Of a stretch of 8,308 nucleotides of DNA, positions 5,715-8,308 are shown piece after piece; the stretch's first letter is position 1; each line of letters opens with the position of its first letter. The stretch is from Acidobacteriota bacterium (GTDB lineage Bacteria; Acidobacteriota; Terriglobia; UBA7540). The stretch lies in NCBI GenBank assembly GCA_021828225.1, contig JAKASH010000102.1, positions 1 to 8,308 of the forward strand. Direction: 5' to 3'. A program made the position numbers and the translations under genes. The notes beneath the pieces are model-generated. The model made no database searches, was not told the origin of the DNA, and saw only the letters and a program-made list of their open reading frames with translations.

Positions 5715-6656
5715 CTACTGGGCGATTGATACTTCTTCGAGTCGATTCATTTGCCGGAGCACGTCATAGAGCTGTTGGTAGGTTTCCGGCGGGTTGGGGA
5801 CCTGGCCCGGCAATTTGCCAATCTCAGCGACGGCCTTTCCCAGTCGAACAAGCACGTCCGGCACGGCTTTCTCGGGTAGGTGCACGCGAGCCCCTCGATA
5901 ATTACTTATCACTGAGCGGATGGCTCCCGTGAGATGTTTTGTGTCCACCGCGCCATTCGGTAGGCGATAAGGGAGCTTCCACGTCTGCGGTTTCCGCGCG
6001 TCTTCCACGTAGGCAAAACACTCGGCTGGCCTCTTGTACTTGGGATGGAGGAGAGGGAGTGCCGGAGCTTCCGGCGCAGTGGCAGCTGATTCCGCCGCTA
6101 TGACTGGAGCGGCCGGGGCTGGATCCTGGATGTGTCCCTCTTCGATTCTCTCGGGAACGCGATAAATCCCGTCCACGCTGATCCAAAAGGCATCCAACGA
6201 CGGTGTCGGGTAATCTAGACTCAAGCGTGCGCGGTGCTTCAAGCCTCCATTCACGATATCTGCCGCGTAAAACAGTGTGCCATCGCTCACGGCGATGGTC
6301 GATACACGTTGTTCGTCTGCGTAGCGCCACGCTTGCGCGAGGGCATGTTCAAGCGAGGGTTGATCCCAAGAGAGGGAATTCGGCCGTTTCACTTCGACCA
6401 CAAGCCGCTTGATGCCCATTTTCGTAAGAACCAGGTCTGCGTATTCGACCTGGTTGTTCAGGTCGCTGACTTCCCAGTTGAGCGGGATTGTGAAGAAGTC
6501 GGCTAGGATGCTCTCCGCGACCTTCTCTGCGGCGTGGCCGTATCGCGCTTCCTGCAAAAGCCATTGGGCACGTTTTTCCAGGAAGAAGGACCAGCGTGCT
6601 TGGATACAGTCGCAGAATTCCCGGAAGCTGGCGAGCTGCGCGAGTTTCGGTGGCAT
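5715..6656 (-). CDS. HsdR-like PD-(D/E)XK nuclease with a separate C-terminal module
   Basis: Numbered from the ATG at 6656 (313 aa). After an N-terminal helical part, VAESILADF carries E48, and VEYADLVLTKMGIKRLVVEVKRP carries D74 and the E88-x-K90 pair, the metal-binding PD-(D/E)XK core. ALAQAWRYADEQ supplies the QxxxY-type motif seen in HsdR/type I restriction N-terminal nucleases. An Ala/Pro-rich linker (about 180-208) leads to a C-terminal module with AECFAYVED, TWKLPYRLPNG and ISNYRGARV. I associate this FAYV...TWKLP pattern with phage-related proteins but cannot verify it. No helicase/ATPase motor is present, unlike a true HsdR, so this is a stand-alone nuclease or a subunit of something larger. 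A TTG at 6662 has AGGA at 8 nt spacing and may be the real start. It converges with the protease gene. Confidence 0.7.
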   Translation of the reverse strand: MPPKLAQLASFREFCDCIQARWSFFLEKRAQWLLQEARYGHAAEKVAESILADFFTIPLNWEVSDLNNQVEYADLVLTKMGIKRLVVEVKRPNSLSWDQPSLEHALAQAWRYADEQRVSTIAVSDGTLFYAADIVNGGLKHRARLSLDYPTPSLDAFWISVDGIYRVPERIEEGHIQDPAPAAPVIAAESAATAPEAPALPLLHPKYKRPAECFAYVEDARKPQTWKLPYRLPNGAVDTKHLTGAIRSVISNYRGARVHLPEKAVPDVLVRLGKAVAEIGKLPGQVPNPPETYQQLYDVLRQMNRLEEVSIAQ

Positions 6657-6681
6657 GCTCAATACACTAATCCTATCGCTA

Positions 6682-6696
6682 TGACGCCCAGCGTCA
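6682..6696. promoter_or_regulatory. Palindrome upstream of the nuclease gene, possible operator
   Basis: TGACGC-cca-GCGTCA is a perfect inverted repeat with 6-bp arms, lying 19-40 nt upstream of the two candidate nuclease starts (6662 and 6656). Its position suits an operator or transcription-start-proximal control site. No regulator is encoded next to it except the truncated gene at 6747-6848. Confidence 0.35.
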
Positions 6697-6746
6697 ACGG
6701 GAGACCGCCCGCTCGGTACCTTCGTGGTCAACGCGAGAGGGGGTAT

Positions 6747-6848
6747 CTAGCCGGTAGGTGTAGTCGGCGTGCCTCCGCCGATTTGGGGGACGACATCTTC
6801 CATGACGTAATGGACAAACTGCTTCCCTAGCTCCGTTAACACATAAGG
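6747..6848 (-). pseudogene. C-terminal remnant of a gene cut by the IS481 insertion
   Basis: On the minus strand, starting right at the IS481 left end, a frame of 33 codons reads PYVLTELGKQFVHYVMEDVV, then PQIGGGTPTTPTG and TAG (6747-6749). The segment YVLTELGKQFVHYVM looks like the last strand and helix of a winged-helix type domain, where LT-LG-xF is common, followed by a flexible Gly/Thr/Pro tail. No matching N-terminus follows on the other side of the element, where an IS110 transposase lies instead. Most of the gene has therefore been lost. It is oriented with the nuclease gene, 84 nt upstream of the TTG candidate start (90 of the ATG), and may have been its upstream operon partner or regulator. 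Confidence 0.45.
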
Positions 6849-6849
6849 C

Positions 6850-7895
6850 TGTAGGAATCAACCCACCTCCTGAACAGTTCTGGTATGGTGAAGAAGGTCG
6901 AAAAAAAACCATATCAAAGCGATGCAGCAAAACAACTCGCTCGATCCCCGCGCCAAGACGCGCCTCCGCTGGATCGAGCATTACGAAAAGGTCAGCAAGA
7001 AAGTATTGAGAACGTGCCGCTACTTCGGCATCAGCCGCGGCACCTTCTACCTCTGGTACCACCGGTATATGCGGTTCGGCCTTGAGGGCCTCAAGAACAA
7101 ATCCTCGCGCCCGCACAAGATCCACCGCTGGGTGCCGAAGGACGTGATCGCGACCATCCTCATGCTGCGTGAGCAGCGCCACTACGGCGCCGTCCGGATG
7201 TCGTATTACCTCAAGGAGAAATACAACTGGTTCGTGTCGCACCAGACGATCCAGAAGCTCTACCGCGAGCACGGGATGGGGCGCCTCAAATACAAGAAGC
7301 AATGGAAGCGCTATCCGCAGCGGTACGAGAAGGCCATGCCGGGCGACCGCGTCCAGATGGACGTGAAATTCCTCGACAAAACGGCCTTTGCGGGCAAGCG
7401 GTACTACCAGTTCACGGCGATTGACGACTGCACCCGCTACCGCGTCCTCAGGATCTACGACCACCAAACCGTGAAGAGCGCGACCGATTTCGTGGACCGG
7501 GTCCGGAAGGCGCTGCCCTTCGCCGTGAAGCAGATACAGACGGACAACGGGCACGAATTCGGCGAGCCGTTCACCTGGCACCTCGATGACCTCGGCATCA
7601 CGCACCGCAAAACGAAAATCCGCTCTCCCGAGGAGAACGGCAAGGTGGAGCGGAGCCATCGCACGGACGAAGAAGAATTCTACCGGCACGGCCAATTCGT
7701 TTCCATCGTTCATTGCATGAAGCTTCTCGCCCAGTGGGAGAAGTACTACAATGAACGGAGGCCGCACATGGCGCTCAAGGGCAAGACGCCAAAACAATAC
7801 CTTGCCGAGAAGCTCAGGAATCACGTTTCCAATCAGATCAAAAACATGGCATTGCCACCGAACCAGACTGTGCAGAAGGTGGGTTAGCTACTACA
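6850..7895 (+). mobile_element. Complete IS481-family insertion sequence (1046 bp)
   Basis: The ends are imperfect inverted repeats of the TGT type. The left end reads TGTAGGAATCAACCCACC (6850-6867), and the right end read inwards reads TGTAGTAGCTAACCCACC. Similarity continues inward through CCTCCTGAACAG on the left and CCTTCTGCACAG on the right, and past it with a one-base gap. The flanks AGGC (6846-6849) and AGGC (7896-7899) form a 4-bp target duplication, which fits this family. One transposase gene fills the element, and its stop codon lies within the right repeat. The intact ends and ORF suggest a recent, possibly active copy. Confidence 0.85.
6922..7887 (+). CDS. IS481-family DDE transposase
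   Basis: A 321-aa transposase that cuts and joins the element's ends. The N-terminus has an HTH (about 22-62) with KVLRTCRYFGISRGTFYLW, followed by the HTH-type connector region with HYGAVRMSYYLKEKY. The DDE integrase core starts near 137: the first D is in GDRVQMDVKFLD, the second in QIQTDNGHEFG, and the E in SPEENGKVERSHRT. EKYYNERRPHMALKGKTP is the conserved C-terminal block. All catalytic residues are present and the length is normal. The ATG has no clear Shine-Dalgarno. An A8 tract at 6901-6908 lies just upstream, and a second frame starting at 6885 (MVKKVEKK) would join this one through a +1 shift there. Confidence 0.95.
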   Translation: MQQNNSLDPRAKTRLRWIEHYEKVSKKVLRTCRYFGISRGTFYLWYHRYMRFGLEGLKNKSSRPHKIHRWVPKDVIATILMLREQRHYGAVRMSYYLKEKYNWFVSHQTIQKLYREHGMGRLKYKKQWKRYPQRYEKAMPGDRVQMDVKFLDKTAFAGKRYYQFTAIDDCTRYRVLRIYDHQTVKSATDFVDRVRKALPFAVKQIQTDNGHEFGEPFTWHLDDLGITHRKTKIRSPEENGKVERSHRTDEEEFYRHGQFVSIVHCMKLLAQWEKYYNERRPHMALKGKTPKQYLAEKLRNHVSNQIKNMALPPNQTVQKVG

Positions 7896-8175
7896 AGGCC
7901 AGAGAAGAAACGAGTTCGAGATGAAAGCCTTGGGAGTGGAGGAAATAAGCGAATGCCCGATGGTAGTTGCCGGTCGGCTCAAAACCAATCCGAACGGGCA
8001 AGCCCACGCCGTGGAGGAAATCGGCGAAGGCCTGGAATTCCGCTGCGGTGTTTTGCACCCGAAACTTTTTTCGGCTCCTCCATCCAGGCGCTTCGATCAG
8101 GGCTTCGTGTCGATCCTTGGCGATGTCGATAGCTACCCAGACAACGGCTTCCGGCGTACTCTGCTGGTTGGTCAT
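7896..8175 (-). pseudogene. IS110-family transposase, N-terminal part only
   Basis: The first 93 residues of an IS110-type DEDD recombinase. VAIDIAKDRHEAL carries the first catalytic Asp (D17), and RIGFEPTGNYHRAFAYFL carries the Glu (E66) of the RuvC-like domain. The match stops after LVSSLA, and the reading frame then runs into the IS481 right end, giving Leu and a TAG. The third and fourth acidic residues and the whole C-terminal Tnp domain with its catalytic Ser are missing, so it cannot transpose. No IS110 sequence resumes beyond the IS481 left end, so more than a simple insertion happened. The start ATG at 8175 has AGGAG (8185-8189) upstream, which fits. Confidence 0.85.
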
Positions 8176-8308
8176 GGTCGGTCCGTCTCCTTGTGTGAAT
8201 GTTCAGCACACTCACGGTACAGGAGACCTTCGGCTGACCATGACCCACAAGCAGGGCTTCCGGTCGCTCCGCTCCCTTCAGCCCTGCTTGTCCACCCCTC
8301 TCGTTAGC
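8176..8308 (-). ncRNA. IS110 5' leader with probable bridge RNA stem-loop (partial)
   Basis: IS110 elements carry a non-coding end upstream of the recombinase gene that is transcribed as a bridge RNA, whose loops pair with target and donor DNA. Exactly there, ACAAGCAGGGC (8247-8257) and GCCCTGCTTGT (8281-8291) form a perfect 11-bp stem with a 23-nt purine-rich loop on the RNA (minus) strand. A smaller GTGTG/CACAC pairing follows nearer the ATG. The window ends before the element's tip. The position and stem support the call; the guide loops were not assigned. Confidence 0.5.

Noticed and set aside
6694..7824. Minus-strand ORF of 376 aa
   Set aside because: It is the antisense shadow of the IS481 transposase; the real protein with its DDE motif is on the plus strand. 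Its last part happens to be open through the flank.
1..8308. CRISPR array, tRNA or rRNA genes
   Set aside because: No regularly spaced direct repeats and no recognisable tRNA or rRNA sequence were seen on either strand.

Overview
The window is bacterial accessory DNA of moderately high GC. Genes are short and closely packed on both strands, start codons mix ATG, GTG and possibly TTG, and Shine-Dalgarno motifs are weak or absent at several starts. No marker fixes the phylum. The XRE/RuvC-like pair and the IS481 and IS110 elements suggest an uncultured soil or sediment lineage, perhaps Acidobacteriota-like, but that is a guess.

Layout. Positions 2-205 hold the possible tail of a gene entering from the left, followed by a GNAT-fold protein (365-868, +). 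A long nested hairpin (895-970) separates it from a convergent two-gene operon on the minus strand: an XRE-type HTH protein (1857-1510) and a RuvC/RNase H-like protein (1504-974). Then comes a sparse stretch (1858-2417) with one doubtful small ORF. On the plus strand, a short partner ORF (2418-2732) leads into a large serine recombinase (2744-4276), the likely integrase of a genomic island.

The most interesting part is directly downstream of the recombinase: a compact three-gene plus-strand operon (4443-5560). Two small proteins of 67 and 84 aa abut with no gap, and the third gene encodes a 215-aa caspase-like (clan CD) protease with a clear His/Cys dyad (H69, C101). It converges on a minus-strand gene (6656-5715) with an HsdR-like PD-(D/E)XK nuclease domain, an Ala/Pro-rich linker and a separate C-terminal module, but no ATPase. 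A regulated protease cassette and a stand-alone nuclease beside an integrase fit a defence or conflict island. That role is inferred and no function is proven.

The right end is mobile-element debris. A complete IS481-family element (6850-7895) has TGT-type ends and a 4-bp AGGC target duplication. It separates the C-terminal remnant of an unknown gene (6747-6848, -) from the N-terminal third of an IS110-family transposase (7896-8175, -). Upstream of that transposase, the leader contains a strong 11-bp stem (8247-8291) where IS110 elements encode a bridge RNA.
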